From JAFMDF01 sp965222705 (GTDB lineage: Bacteria > Bacteroidota > Bacteroidia > Chitinophagales > Saprospiraceae): a DNA stretch of 64,000 bases. Below, in pieces: positions 1-7,667 of this stretch. The notes under the pieces were generated by a model. That model was not told where the DNA came from and searched no databases. It worked only from the letters and a program-made list of their open reading frames with translations. The translations under genes were made by a program, and so were the position numbers. The stretch's first letter is position 1, and the number at the start of each line of letters is the position of its first letter. The DNA lies in contig CBDCUO010000055.1 in assembly GCA_965222705.1 (NCBI GenBank), positions 1-64,000 on the forward strand, written 5' to 3'.

Positions 1-63
1 ATGTAGGGCAATAGCCAGATTGTGCATGACCGCGCCCCCAGTGGCAATGAGGTGAACATTCAT
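1..63 (-). CDS. Mur ligase family protein, N-terminal fragment (window edge)
   Basis: Only the first 21 codons lie in the window; the gene runs off the left edge. Read leftward from an ATG at 63-61, the peptide starts MNVHLIATGGAVMHNLAIAL. This resembles the N-terminal Rossmann-type segment of the MurC/Mpl-like peptidoglycan ligases of Bacteroidota, which usually begin IHFIAIGG.xMHNLAIAL. Such enzymes join an amino acid or peptide to UDP-MurNAc in the cytoplasm. The family call rests on this short motif alone. The gene is divergent from the small lipoprotein gene at 240. Confidence 0.55.
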   Translation of the reverse strand, partial: MNVHLIATGGAVMHNLAIALH

Positions 64-239
64 TAATTTGCGTCTAGTGATACCAAAATTTTTAACAAGG
101 ATAGCCAAAAAGCGAGAAGAAGAAAATATTTTGAGCTAAATTGTACCAATTTTAAGCTTTGGAGCGTTCTTTTAAGCAGCAACAAGCACCAAGCCCGAAA
201 ATAATCCCGGGAATTATTCAAACAAAAAATAATACAGCG

Positions 240-374
240 ATGAAATTGCTCAAAAAATTAATTCCATTGGTCATTCTGATTGCTTTTGCAGTAGCCAGCC
301 AATCCTGCAATAAAGGTATCGGCTGCCCTTCTGATTTTTCGATGGACCAATCCAGCACCTCAGTTATTGAATAA
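240..374 (+). CDS. small putative lipoprotein
   Basis: A 44-residue ORF opens with a basic start (MKLLKK), a hydrophobic stretch of about 14 residues and a Cys in the context SQSC at about residue 24, which looks like a lipobox. The mature part would be only about 20 residues (C-N-K-G-I-G-C-P-S-D-F...). Very small lipoproteins of this kind occur in Bacteroidota without a known role. A longer reading from 159 adds an unlikely basic leader, so the ATG at 240 is preferred. It lies alone between a leftward Mur ligase and the bacilliredoxin gene. No function is proposed. Confidence 0.5.
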   Translation: MKLLKKLIPLVILIAFAVASQSCNKGIGCPSDFSMDQSSTSVIE

Positions 375-473
375 GCCAGAAATTTCTTGAACCTTGACAA
401 CGTCCAAAAACCATTGCAGCATGTTTGCAATGGTTTTTGTAATTTTAGACTTGTTTATAATTTAATGATAATA

Positions 474-815
474 ATGAATTGGAAAACCTTACAATCAGCC
501 GCTCAATTAAAAAAACTTATTGAACGATCAGAAACCATTCCCTGCCTTATTTTCAAGCATAGTATTCGCTGTAACATTAGTGCGATGATAAAGCATCGCT
601 TGGAGGGAAGTTGGGATTTTAAGGACCAGGAAATGGAGGCTTATTACCTCGATTTAATTAATCATCGAAGTGTGTCTGACGAAATAGCTAAATTATTTGA
701 GGTAGTACATGAATCTCCTCAAGTTTTGCTGATTCAGAATGGTGCTTGCACCTACCACGTTTCCCATTTGGATATTACGGTAGATACAATCAGAGAAGAA
801 TTAATGGCTGCCTAG
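474..815 (+). CDS. ytxJ: monothiol bacilliredoxin-like protein (YtxJ/BrxC family, DUF2847)
   Basis: A 113-residue thioredoxin-fold protein. The segment IPCLIFKHSIRCNISAM matches the YtxJ family signature (FKHSxRCxIS), where the Cys is the redox-active residue. Family members remove bacillithiol from proteins or take part in bacillithiol-linked redox chemistry in the cytoplasm. The C-terminal part (QVLLIQNGACTYHVSHLDIT) matches the usual ending, with the conserved H/S before a final helix. The start at 474 (MNWKTLQS) suits the family better than the upstream in-frame ATGs at 465 or 387. Function is inferred from the family. Confidence 0.8.
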   Translation: MNWKTLQSAAQLKKLIERSETIPCLIFKHSIRCNISAMIKHRLEGSWDFKDQEMEAYYLDLINHRSVSDEIAKLFEVVHESPQVLLIQNGACTYHVSHLDITVDTIREELMAA

Positions 816-836
816 TATAAGGATTTAGACTCATTT

Positions 837-857
837 TAGGCTTTTGACCAAAGCCTA
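837..857 (+). terminator. short hairpin after the ytxJ-like gene
   Basis: An 8-bp perfect stem (TAGGCTTT / AAAGCCTA) with a 5-nt loop lies 22 bases after the stop codon at 815. No clear T-run follows, so it may be a weak terminator or an mRNA 3'-end stabiliser. Confidence 0.3.
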
Positions 858-1087
858 TAGATTAGCCAATCTATTTCTACACCATTCCTAATTCTACTTT
901 GGCACTTTAAACAAAACTAGATGCTGTTCTTTTTTCATTGAAAAAAAAGAACCAAAAATTCTAGTTAAAAACAACCGCTCCGCAGTTTTTAACAGGCAGC
1001 CGCCACCAAAACTAGGAGCTAATTACACTTAAAACAATCATTATTTCTAGAGTGCCAAAGTAGAACTAAGGATTTATTCGTTTTCTG

Positions 1088-1771
1088 ATGGAAAACACAT
1101 TGTTCGAAACACAAGACGGCTCTCATTCCCTTTTTTCTGAAAAGTATGGCGTTAGCTACCATTCCAAGTATGGGGCTATTCAGGAAACCCAGCATGTCTT
1201 TATTAATGCCGCTTTGCGCTTTAAAGCATTGCTTCAATCGGACATAGCTATTTTGGATATTGGATTTGGTACGGGGTTGAATGCCTTGATGTCCATGCAG
1301 GAAGCTGTCCGCCGCAATTTGCGTCTTAATTATACCGCCATAGAGGCTTTTCCGATCAGCCTAGAACAAGCCGAAAACTTGAATTATCTATCCCTTTTAA
1401 ATGCGACAACCTATCGGGAAGCCTTTCTTACCTTACATGGCGATAATTGGGATGAACGCCTGTATATCAACGATAATTTTAGCTTTAAAAAACACCCTAT
1501 TCCATTCGAGGGAATTGATTTTCAGGAGGAATTTGACATTGTTTATTTTGATGCCTTTGCACCTAATGCCCAGCCAGAATTATGGGAAGCCCCTGTCCTT
1601 TCAAAAATGTATAAAGCCTTGAAAAAAGACGGCGTATTTGTTACTTATTGTGCTAAAGGAGCTGTAAAAAGAACTTTGAAATCATTAGGTTTTGAAGTAG
1701 AAAAGCTAAAAGGCCCTCCCGGAAAAAGAGAAATGACCAGAGGGATAAAAGTAGGACCTCGAAAAATATAG
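1088..1771 (+). CDS. mnmD: tRNA 5-methylaminomethyl-2-thiouridine(34) methyltransferase MnmD
   Basis: A 227-residue SAM-dependent methyltransferase of the MnmD/DUF752 family, which performs the last methylation in making mnm5s2U at the tRNA wobble position. Family signatures are visible: the N-terminal GSHSLFSEKYGVSYHS, the SAM-binding DIGFGTGLNAL, the acidic DAFAPNAQPELW, and the C-terminal GPPGKREMTRG. In E. coli this domain is fused to an oxidase in MnmC. Here it is a single-domain protein, which is usual in Bacteroidota. The first ATG at 1088 gives the standard N terminus. It stands alone between ytxJ and the Crp-type regulator. Confidence 0.9.
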   Translation: MENTLFETQDGSHSLFSEKYGVSYHSKYGAIQETQHVFINAALRFKALLQSDIAILDIGFGTGLNALMSMQEAVRRNLRLNYTAIEAFPISLEQAENLNYLSLLNATTYREAFLTLHGDNWDERLYINDNFSFKKHPIPFEGIDFQEEFDIVYFDAFAPNAQPELWEAPVLSKMYKALKKDGVFVTYCAKGAVKRTLKSLGFEVEKLKGPPGKREMTRGIKVGPRKI

Positions 1772-1846
1772 CTATTTTTGTTGGCTTTATATGGCTCAAG
1801 GAGACCTACTATAATTGTAAATTAATTTTTCAACATAGAAAAGAAC

Positions 1847-2425
1847 ATGCAATCTTTGTTACAATACATTGGCAAATATGTCAATCTAACATTAGAAGAA
1901 CAAAAATTGGTTGTTCAGACATTTAGGAAGAAGAGGTACCTAAAAGGTCAATTTATTGTACAAAGCGGAGATATATGCCGGTATGAGAGCTACATTTTAT
2001 CTGGGAGTGTAAAGGCATTTTTTGTTGATCCTGAAGGTAATGAACATGTAGTTATGCTGGGAATTGAAGATTGGTGGGTCGGCGATCTGGCGAGTTTTAG
2101 CCAGACATCACCAGCTGATCTGGATATACAATGTCTTGAAGACACTCAAGTTGCTCAAATCACTGAACCAAATCTGGAGAATTTATTTTCTCAAATTCCT
2201 AAAATGGAACGTTTTTTCAGAATAATAATATTGCGCCATTTAATATTTACTCAAAAGCGCCTCATAGAAAACTTAAGCTTACCTGCCAAAGAACGATACT
2301 TAAAATTTTCAAAAAGATACTCTTCTCTGGAACAGCGTTTCCCACAATATCTAATCGCTTCTTACCTTGGAATGTCTAAAGAATTCCTGAGTAAAATTCG
2401 AAATGAAATGGCTTCCAAAAGTTAA
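1847..2425 (+). CDS. Crp/Fnr family transcriptional regulator
   Basis: A 192-residue protein with an N-terminal cyclic-nucleotide-binding fold (about residues 10-115; LKGQFIVQSGDICRYESYI and the GDLASF region) and a C-terminal segment ending YLIASYLGMSKEFLSKIRNE, typical of the helix-turn-helix of the short Bacteroidota Crp-like regulators. The ligand is unknown. These proteins often sit directly upstream of small redox or stress operons. The next genes (SDR, SRPBCC, DoxX) are co-directional with gaps of 90, 20 and 6 nt, so it probably controls them. Confidence 0.85.
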   Translation: MQSLLQYIGKYVNLTLEEQKLVVQTFRKKRYLKGQFIVQSGDICRYESYILSGSVKAFFVDPEGNEHVVMLGIEDWWVGDLASFSQTSPADLDIQCLEDTQVAQITEPNLENLFSQIPKMERFFRIIILRHLIFTQKRLIENLSLPAKERYLKFSKRYSSLEQRFPQYLIASYLGMSKEFLSKIRNEMASKS

Positions 2426-2515
2426 TATAGATTAACCTGATTTTTTAATCTACTTCATTTTATTCCTTCTTTCAAAACTAGAACTTTGTAGCGATAAATT
2501 TAATAATAGATCGTT

Positions 2516-3367
2516 ATGAAGAAAAAATTTGAAAAGAAAGTTGTCATCATTACTGGAGCATCAAGTGGTATTGGCGCAGCCACTGCAAAATTATTTGCCA
2601 AAGAAGGTGCCATTACTGTTTTGGTAGCCAGGACAGAAAGCAAACTCCTTGAAGTTTCAACTCATATTCAGAATAATGGAGGGATTTCATTCATTATTCC
2701 AACTGATGTTTCTGCTGAAGATCAAGTCAACAGTATGGTGAAAAAAGTGTATAAGAAATTCGGCCACATTGACCTATTGTTTAATAATGCAGGAACTGCT
2801 TATGTAGGCACAGTTGAAAGTGAAAATTTTGTCTCGCATTTGAGACACATGATAAATATTGACCTTTTAGGACTTGTTTATGGTGTTAAAGCAGTATTGC
2901 CCATAATGCAAAAACAAGGTTATGGGCATATCGCAAATATGAGTTCTGTAGTAGGGTTGAAGTCGTTTGCACGGTTCACTGGATATTCCAGTGTTATGCA
3001 TGCCATAACAGGATTTACAGATGGTCTAAGGCAAGAGTTGCAAAATACTAATATTAGGGTTTCAATTATACATCCAGCTCTGACCCAAACCGACTTACTG
3101 ACCCAAATAGCCCCTAGTGAGATGCCTGAACCTTTTAAAGCAATGACACCTATTGACCCTTCTGTTGTTGCAAAAGCGTTGATGGAGGGTATTCTTAAGT
3201 CCAAGTCCAAAATCATTGTTCCTTTTCAGCCAAGAGTATTGCTCTTTTTAAATGCAATGTCCACCAATTTGGGAGACTGGTTCGTCAGGTTGATTTCAAA
3301 TCGAGGCGTTTCAAAAGTATTAGGAATGTATAAAGGTAATCTTTATCATGACCAGCTAACTCAATAA
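2516..3367 (+). CDS. SDR family oxidoreductase with a Lys-to-Met change in the YxxxK motif
   Basis: A 283-residue short-chain dehydrogenase. The cofactor motif TGASSGIG (about residues 13-20), NNAG (about 91-94) and the catalytic Ser in NMSSVVG are present. At the active site the sequence reads GYSSVMHAITGF, so the Lys of the usual YxxxK is Met. Family members are cytosolic NAD(P)-dependent oxidoreductases. Loss of this Lys normally lowers proton relay and cofactor binding, so catalysis may be weak or altered. It is the first structural gene after the Crp-type regulator and is followed 20 nt later by the SRPBCC gene. Substrate unknown. Confidence 0.88.
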   Translation: MKKKFEKKVVIITGASSGIGAATAKLFAKEGAITVLVARTESKLLEVSTHIQNNGGISFIIPTDVSAEDQVNSMVKKVYKKFGHIDLLFNNAGTAYVGTVESENFVSHLRHMINIDLLGLVYGVKAVLPIMQKQGYGHIANMSSVVGLKSFARFTGYSSVMHAITGFTDGLRQELQNTNIRVSIIHPALTQTDLLTQIAPSEMPEPFKAMTPIDPSVVAKALMEGILKSKSKIIVPFQPRVLLFLNAMSTNLGDWFVRLISNRGVSKVLGMYKGNLYHDQLTQ

Positions 3368-3387
3368 TAATTTAATAGAGAAAGAAA

Positions 3388-3792
3388 ATGGAAGAAAAAA
3401 AATTTGATGTTCAAAGCGTCGGTATAAACAGAAGTCTCGAAGATGTTTTTGATTTTATTGCCAAGCCGGAAAATTTACCCCTGTGGACAAAAGCTTTCAC
3501 AAAGGCAGATAACAAATCAGCAACGATGCTTACACCTAATGGCGAATTGCACATTCAATTGGATACTATAATATCAAAAGAATTTGGCACAATTGATTGG
3601 CTTATGAAAATGCCAGACGGTAATATTGGGAAAGCCTATTCAAGAGTTTCGGAAAATGGAAATACTACTGTTTATTCATTCGTCCTATTGGCACCGCCTG
3701 TTCCTTTGGAAGAATTAGAAGGTACACTATCTACTCAAAAATTATTGCTGGCAGCAGAGTTGGAATCCTTAAAAAAAATATTAGAAACTTAA
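3388..3792 (+). CDS. SRPBCC (START/Bet v1-like) domain protein
   Basis: A 134-residue protein with the layout of a polyketide cyclase/SRPBCC fold. It has an N-terminal strand (FDVQSVGINRSLEDVFDFIA), the PENLPLWTKAFTKAD segment that usually marks these hydrophobic-ligand-binding proteins, and a C-terminal helix (LLLAAELESLKKIL). No signal peptide is visible, so it is probably cytosolic. It sits between an SDR and a DoxX gene with gaps of 20 and 6 nt, so the three are probably one mRNA. Ligand unknown. Confidence 0.75.
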   Translation: MEEKKFDVQSVGINRSLEDVFDFIAKPENLPLWTKAFTKADNKSATMLTPNGELHIQLDTIISKEFGTIDWLMKMPDGNIGKAYSRVSENGNTTVYSFVLLAPPVPLEELEGTLSTQKLLLAAELESLKKILET

Positions 3793-3798
3793 ACGATT

Positions 3799-4245
3799 AT
3801 GAAAAAAACAATCTTTAAAACGTCAAATTCATTTGCCCCCTTAATTATTAGAGTTTTGCTGGGTATAGTGGTATTTCCGCATGGTGCCCAAAAATTATTA
3901 GGTTGGTTTGGTGGGTATGGTTTCTCGGGCACTATGGATTATTTTACAAATATCGTTGGACTTCCGTGGATTATTGGATTCCTGGTAATCTTTTTAGAAT
4001 CAATAGGTGCCTTAGCACTTATTATAGGAGCGGCAACGAAGGTTTTAGCAATTGCTTTCTTATTCTTGGGATTGGGCATTGTTTTTACCTCACATATCGA
4101 GCATGGGTTTTTTATGAACTGGTTTGGAAACCAACAAGGGGAAGGATATGAATATTTTCTTCTTTGGATTGGGATGGCAATTAGCCTGGTCATTTCAGGT
4201 GCAGGAATTTATTCAATAGACCATTATCTGGCGTCTAATGATTAA
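3799..4245 (+). CDS. DoxX family membrane protein
   Basis: A 148-residue integral membrane protein with about four hydrophobic segments. The first part (LIIRVLLGIVVFPHGAQKLL, then GWFGGYGFSGT) is the DoxX signature, including the R in helix 1 and the HGxQK motif. DoxX proteins are small inner-membrane proteins linked to thiol or quinone redox chemistry, with poorly defined biochemistry. It starts 6 nt after the SRPBCC gene and ends the Crp-SDR-SRPBCC-DoxX cluster. Confidence 0.85.
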   Translation: MKKTIFKTSNSFAPLIIRVLLGIVVFPHGAQKLLGWFGGYGFSGTMDYFTNIVGLPWIIGFLVIFLESIGALALIIGAATKVLAIAFLFLGLGIVFTSHIEHGFFMNWFGNQQGEGYEYFLLWIGMAISLVISGAGIYSIDHYLASND

Positions 4246-4760
4246 CAAATACATGGCATATTAGTCGTCATTTTAACTATTTCGCAATTCAACGATTGCG
4301 GTAAAACTAATTAAGGTATAAAATTGGTAGTGTTTTAAAATGTATGATAAGCTCCAAGTAGGCTTCTAATAAGACTTTGTTACTTTTCCAATTGATGAAA
4401 AGGCAATAATATCCCAGCGGATATTAGGTGTCAAAAATCTCGTCAAAATAAAGGCGACCCACCCCTTCGGGTTCGGAAATATATTTCCTCCTATCGAACA
4501 ATATTTTGACACCCACCCGCCTACATAGTTAATTATACATTCTGTCACACTGCCATAAAATTTATTGCCAAATTATCCTTTTCCTCGGTTTATAGTTTTT
4601 ATGAGAAAACCCTATATAAGTATCTAGACCTTGACCGGTAAAACTAATTTTTTCCTTATCTTTGGTCATCGTCTCTTTGATTTAAAAATGATAAAATAGG
4701 GTTGGCTTTTTAAAGATAGGAGACCATTTTTTAACGTGGGGGCTAATCGTTGGCAACAAT
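4246..4760. other. intergenic region, 515 bp, no gene recognised
   Basis: No convincing ORF, RNA gene or element. It contains a short CCCCTTCGGG hairpin-like stretch near 4461-4470 and two TTTTGAC-type words around 4410-4515. A 60-residue leftward ORF at 4366-4548 has no recognisable features and is not called. Confidence 0.4.
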
Positions 4761-5885
4761 ATGAAGAAGCTACTCAAATATCTATTTTTAACAGGATTGG
4801 TAATAGCTGTTATTGTCACTGCAATTTCTTTTACAAATCCCAGAAACTGGTTTTATGAGAAACCAACTTTTAAAGGAGTTCCACTCGAAAAAAATTTGTC
4901 GCTAATTAATTCAACTTTTTCCAAAGCGAAATTAAATGATATAAGGAATTTTCTAAAAAGGGAATCGGGTACTACCAGTATGATGGTACTAGAAAACGGT
5001 CGTCTAGTCTTTGAATATGGCGATATTTCTGAAATAAGTATTACTGCATCTTGTCGAAAAAGTATATTGGCAATGCTCTATGGCAACTATGTCGAAAATG
5101 AACAAATTCATTTACAAGAAGCAATTGAAGAAATGGGAATAGATGAAGATGATGGCTTATTACCAATTGAGAAGCAGGCTAAAGTTTACGACATACTGAC
5201 CTCACGTTCGGGAGTTTTTCATATTGCATCAAATGGCGGATACGACCTAAAAAATATAAAGGAAAGAGGCAGTGTGAAACCAGGCACCTACTTTGTGTAT
5301 AATAATTGGGACTTCAATGTAGCCGGACATATTTTGGAAGCAAAAATAGGAAATACCGTTTATGAAGAACTAGAAGACCAACTGGCAATTCCCTTAGGTT
5401 TTCAAGACTGGAATATCAAAAATCAAAAAAGAAAGATAAACGAAGAAAAATCGCGCTATTCCGCCTATCATATGCACCTTTCTACAAGAGATATGGCTAA
5501 AATAGGTCAGTTGATGCTTCAAAAGGGGAATTGGAAGGATAAACAAATAATACCAGAAGATTGGGTAGAAAAGATTACTACACCCGTTACACCTATGGAT
5601 ACCATTAGCAAAAGAGATGAATTGCCAATAGACCATCCTATACAATTTTCTTATGGAATGATGTGGTGGGTTTTTGAAGAATTTTACAATAATCCAGATT
5701 TTCAAGATGCTTATACGGCAAGTGGATACGGAGGGCAATATATAACCGTAATCCCCAAAAGAAGGGTTGTGGTAGCGCATAAATCTAATATGGATTTGCA
5801 ATCAATGCTTGGGCTTTCTAATAGGAGAAGAACGCCCAGTTGGAAATATTGGATGATACTGGAAAAACTTATGGATAGACAATGA
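4761..5885 (+). CDS. serine hydrolase, class C beta-lactamase / penicillin-binding-protein fold
   Basis: A 374-residue protein with an N-terminal membrane anchor or signal segment (residues 4-22). It has the beta-lactamase-fold motifs SxxK (S97-C-R-K100 in ITASCRKS) and YxN (Y180-N-N182 in VYNNWDF), and a C-terminal GYGGQYITV strand in place of the KTG/HxG box. Such proteins are periplasmic or membrane-tethered esterases, D-aminopeptidases or amide hydrolases; true beta-lactamase activity is not implied. It stands alone with large gaps upstream and downstream. The substrate cannot be read from sequence. Confidence 0.85.
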   Translation: MKKLLKYLFLTGLVIAVIVTAISFTNPRNWFYEKPTFKGVPLEKNLSLINSTFSKAKLNDIRNFLKRESGTTSMMVLENGRLVFEYGDISEISITASCRKSILAMLYGNYVENEQIHLQEAIEEMGIDEDDGLLPIEKQAKVYDILTSRSGVFHIASNGGYDLKNIKERGSVKPGTYFVYNNWDFNVAGHILEAKIGNTVYEELEDQLAIPLGFQDWNIKNQKRKINEEKSRYSAYHMHLSTRDMAKIGQLMLQKGNWKDKQIIPEDWVEKITTPVTPMDTISKRDELPIDHPIQFSYGMMWWVFEEFYNNPDFQDAYTASGYGGQYITVIPKRRVVVAHKSNMDLQSMLGLSNRRRTPSWKYWMILEKLMDRQ

Positions 5886-5994
5886 ATTTTGACGCAATCA
5901 AAGGGAAAAAGAAAACATCAAGAGGGTAGGGTATTATTTTTCTAAGCCCTTAATAAAAGATAAGGGCCATTTTTAAGCAAATTAGATCTTATTT

Positions 5995-6321
5995 ATGGGA
6001 ACAAACACTAGACTTTTGTTTATCATTTTTTTGCTTTTCTTAGGATTAGGATGCAAACAGGTGACAGAAATTGAAGGCTATGGCCAACATTATCAACAAC
6101 ACAATGATTATATAAGTCTGAATAAAGTGGTTGAATTAATGAAATTAGAAGTAGATACTTCCTATGTCAAAGCTATTTTAGGCGAACCAATTGATATGGG
6201 ATTTGATTATAGGTATTTAATAGATTCAATAGGACCAAATGGTTGTTCTATTGGTGCCGTTTTTCACATAAATAAAGCAGGTAAGATCGACCAAAAGTGG
6301 GTTGATGAGATTTGTGAATAA
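5995..6321 (+). CDS. putative lipoprotein, unknown function
   Basis: A 108-residue protein with a lipoprotein signal: hydrophobic LLFIIFLLFLGLG followed by Cys at about residue 20. The mature part contains VDTSYVKAILGEPIDMGFDYRY, which faintly recalls the SmpA/BamE-like pattern of a helix followed by an LGxPxxxGFD turn. That similarity is only suggestive. Two Cys near the C terminus (NGCSIG and DEICE) could form a disulfide in the periplasm. Confidence 0.6.
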   Translation: MGTNTRLLFIIFLLFLGLGCKQVTEIEGYGQHYQQHNDYISLNKVVELMKLEVDTSYVKAILGEPIDMGFDYRYLIDSIGPNGCSIGAVFHINKAGKIDQKWVDEICE

Positions 6322-6407
6322 ACGACTTACAACGTTCAGCTAAAGATCATTGTAGAACGGACCCTTTGCAATTAAAAAATAGCCTATTTGAATAAAACAA
6401 GATCAAT

Positions 6408-7136
6408 ATGGAAGTCGAAAAAATATTAGAATTTATTAGCAGGGGCAGAACGGACTTCATCTTTCAATTATTAAAAAAACCAAATTGGGAAGCGATACTC
6501 TACAGTGGCGAAATTAAACCATTGCAATGGTTGGTTTATTATAACGATACCACTGGACTAAGAGCTGTAATTGAACGAGGTGGAAATCTCGACACTATTG
6601 ACATTAATAAAGAATTGGGCAATGCTGCATTTTTTGGTCATTGGAAAGTGTGTGATTTCCTGATTAATAATGGGGCAGATATAAATACCCCCGCAGATAA
6701 AACAAAAGAAACACCCCTTCATAATGCACTTGCAAAAGCTGGACGACCTTATTATTTTTACGTCGTAAGGTTACTTATAGAAAAGGGCGCAGATGTAAAT
6801 GCCAAAACTGTCCCAGGAATAGAAACAGGTGCATTTATGCGGGATGTAAGAACTAAAGGAGAAACCCCATTGCATAGAGCAGCCGCATATGCAGACGAGC
6901 AAACTATTGATTTTTTAATCAAAAATGGAGCAAAAAAGGAAGCCAAAGATGCCAATGGAAACTCTCCACTAAGCTGGGCAAGCGAGCACTTGAGACCAGG
7001 CAGCATTTTGTCAATGCTTGCCTATGGCGAACATTATATCGGAGAAGGACATAAAAGTAAAAACAAAAGTGACCACGGACAAGGTTGGGGAAATGCAATG
7101 GATTGGAATTTAGTCGGCGAGTATTTGCCAGAATAG
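6408..7136 (+). CDS. ankyrin repeat protein
   Basis: A 242-residue protein made mostly of ankyrin repeats from about residue 35 to 205. Clear repeat units are FGHWKVCDFLINNGADINTP, ETPLHNALAKAG with VRLLIEKGADVNAK, and GETPLHRAAAYADEQTIDFLI. No signal peptide or membrane segment is visible, so it is probably a cytosolic protein-binding scaffold. It ends with a glycine/histidine-rich tail (DHGQGWGNAMDWNLVGEYLPE). Neighbours give no functional hint. Confidence 0.88.
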   Translation: MEVEKILEFISRGRTDFIFQLLKKPNWEAILYSGEIKPLQWLVYYNDTTGLRAVIERGGNLDTIDINKELGNAAFFGHWKVCDFLINNGADINTPADKTKETPLHNALAKAGRPYYFYVVRLLIEKGADVNAKTVPGIETGAFMRDVRTKGETPLHRAAAYADEQTIDFLIKNGAKKEAKDANGNSPLSWASEHLRPGSILSMLAYGEHYIGEGHKSKNKSDHGQGWGNAMDWNLVGEYLPE

Positions 7137-7413
7137 CGGAGTGAGGCATGGCGAAAATGGAGAATAAACAGAACAACTAAGCACGACAAGGTGTTTTTAT
7201 ATTCTAAACAAATGAACAATTTTTAGTATTTGACCAACTAAGAATTAGTGATTATCGGACGACTGGTCTGCTAAAAAAATGAAAATCAAGAACAATTATC
7301 TATAATAAACTGGAGCTAGTAATTTATATGTTCCAGATTTGTTCTAAATTGACCATATATTGATTATTAAGCAAAAGAATGCATAATTGATTGATAATCA
7401 GAATATTGAATCT

Positions 7414-7490
7414 CAACGGGGTGGCTTACTGAACAGCCTGAGATCATACCCATTGAACCTGCCCGGGTAATGCCAGGTAGGGAAGGTGTT
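7414..7490 (+). promoter_or_regulatory. TPP riboswitch (THI element)
   Basis: The conserved THI-box words occur in order: GGGGTG (7418-7423), CTGAGA (7438-7443), CATTGAACCTG (about 7450-7460), GGGTAATGCC (7465-7474) and GGTAGGGA (7477-7484). This RNA binds thiamine pyrophosphate and normally switches off the downstream gene when TPP is abundant. The next gene is a TonB-dependent receptor 178 nt downstream, as known for thiamin-regulated outer-membrane receptors of Bacteroidota. A GC-rich hairpin at 7622-7644, with a short T-run after it and just before the start codon, may be part of the expression platform. Confidence 0.93.
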
Positions 7491-7667
7491 TTTAGAAATA
7501 GAAAAATTAGTAATTGAACTGCTGGTATTTAATTGCTCAAAACATTGATTATCAATGATTTGTGTAATAAACAAATTACTGGAAAAGTGCCATTGCCCAT
7601 TTTATGTTTCTTTGAAAAACCTGCTCAACCCCTGGGCGGGAGCAATGTGAATTTTTAAAAAATAAGG

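Noticed and set aside
4366..4548. Leftward 60-codon ORF in the 4.2-4.8 kb gap
   Set aside because: No recognisable motif, no ribosome binding context and odd composition; most likely chance.
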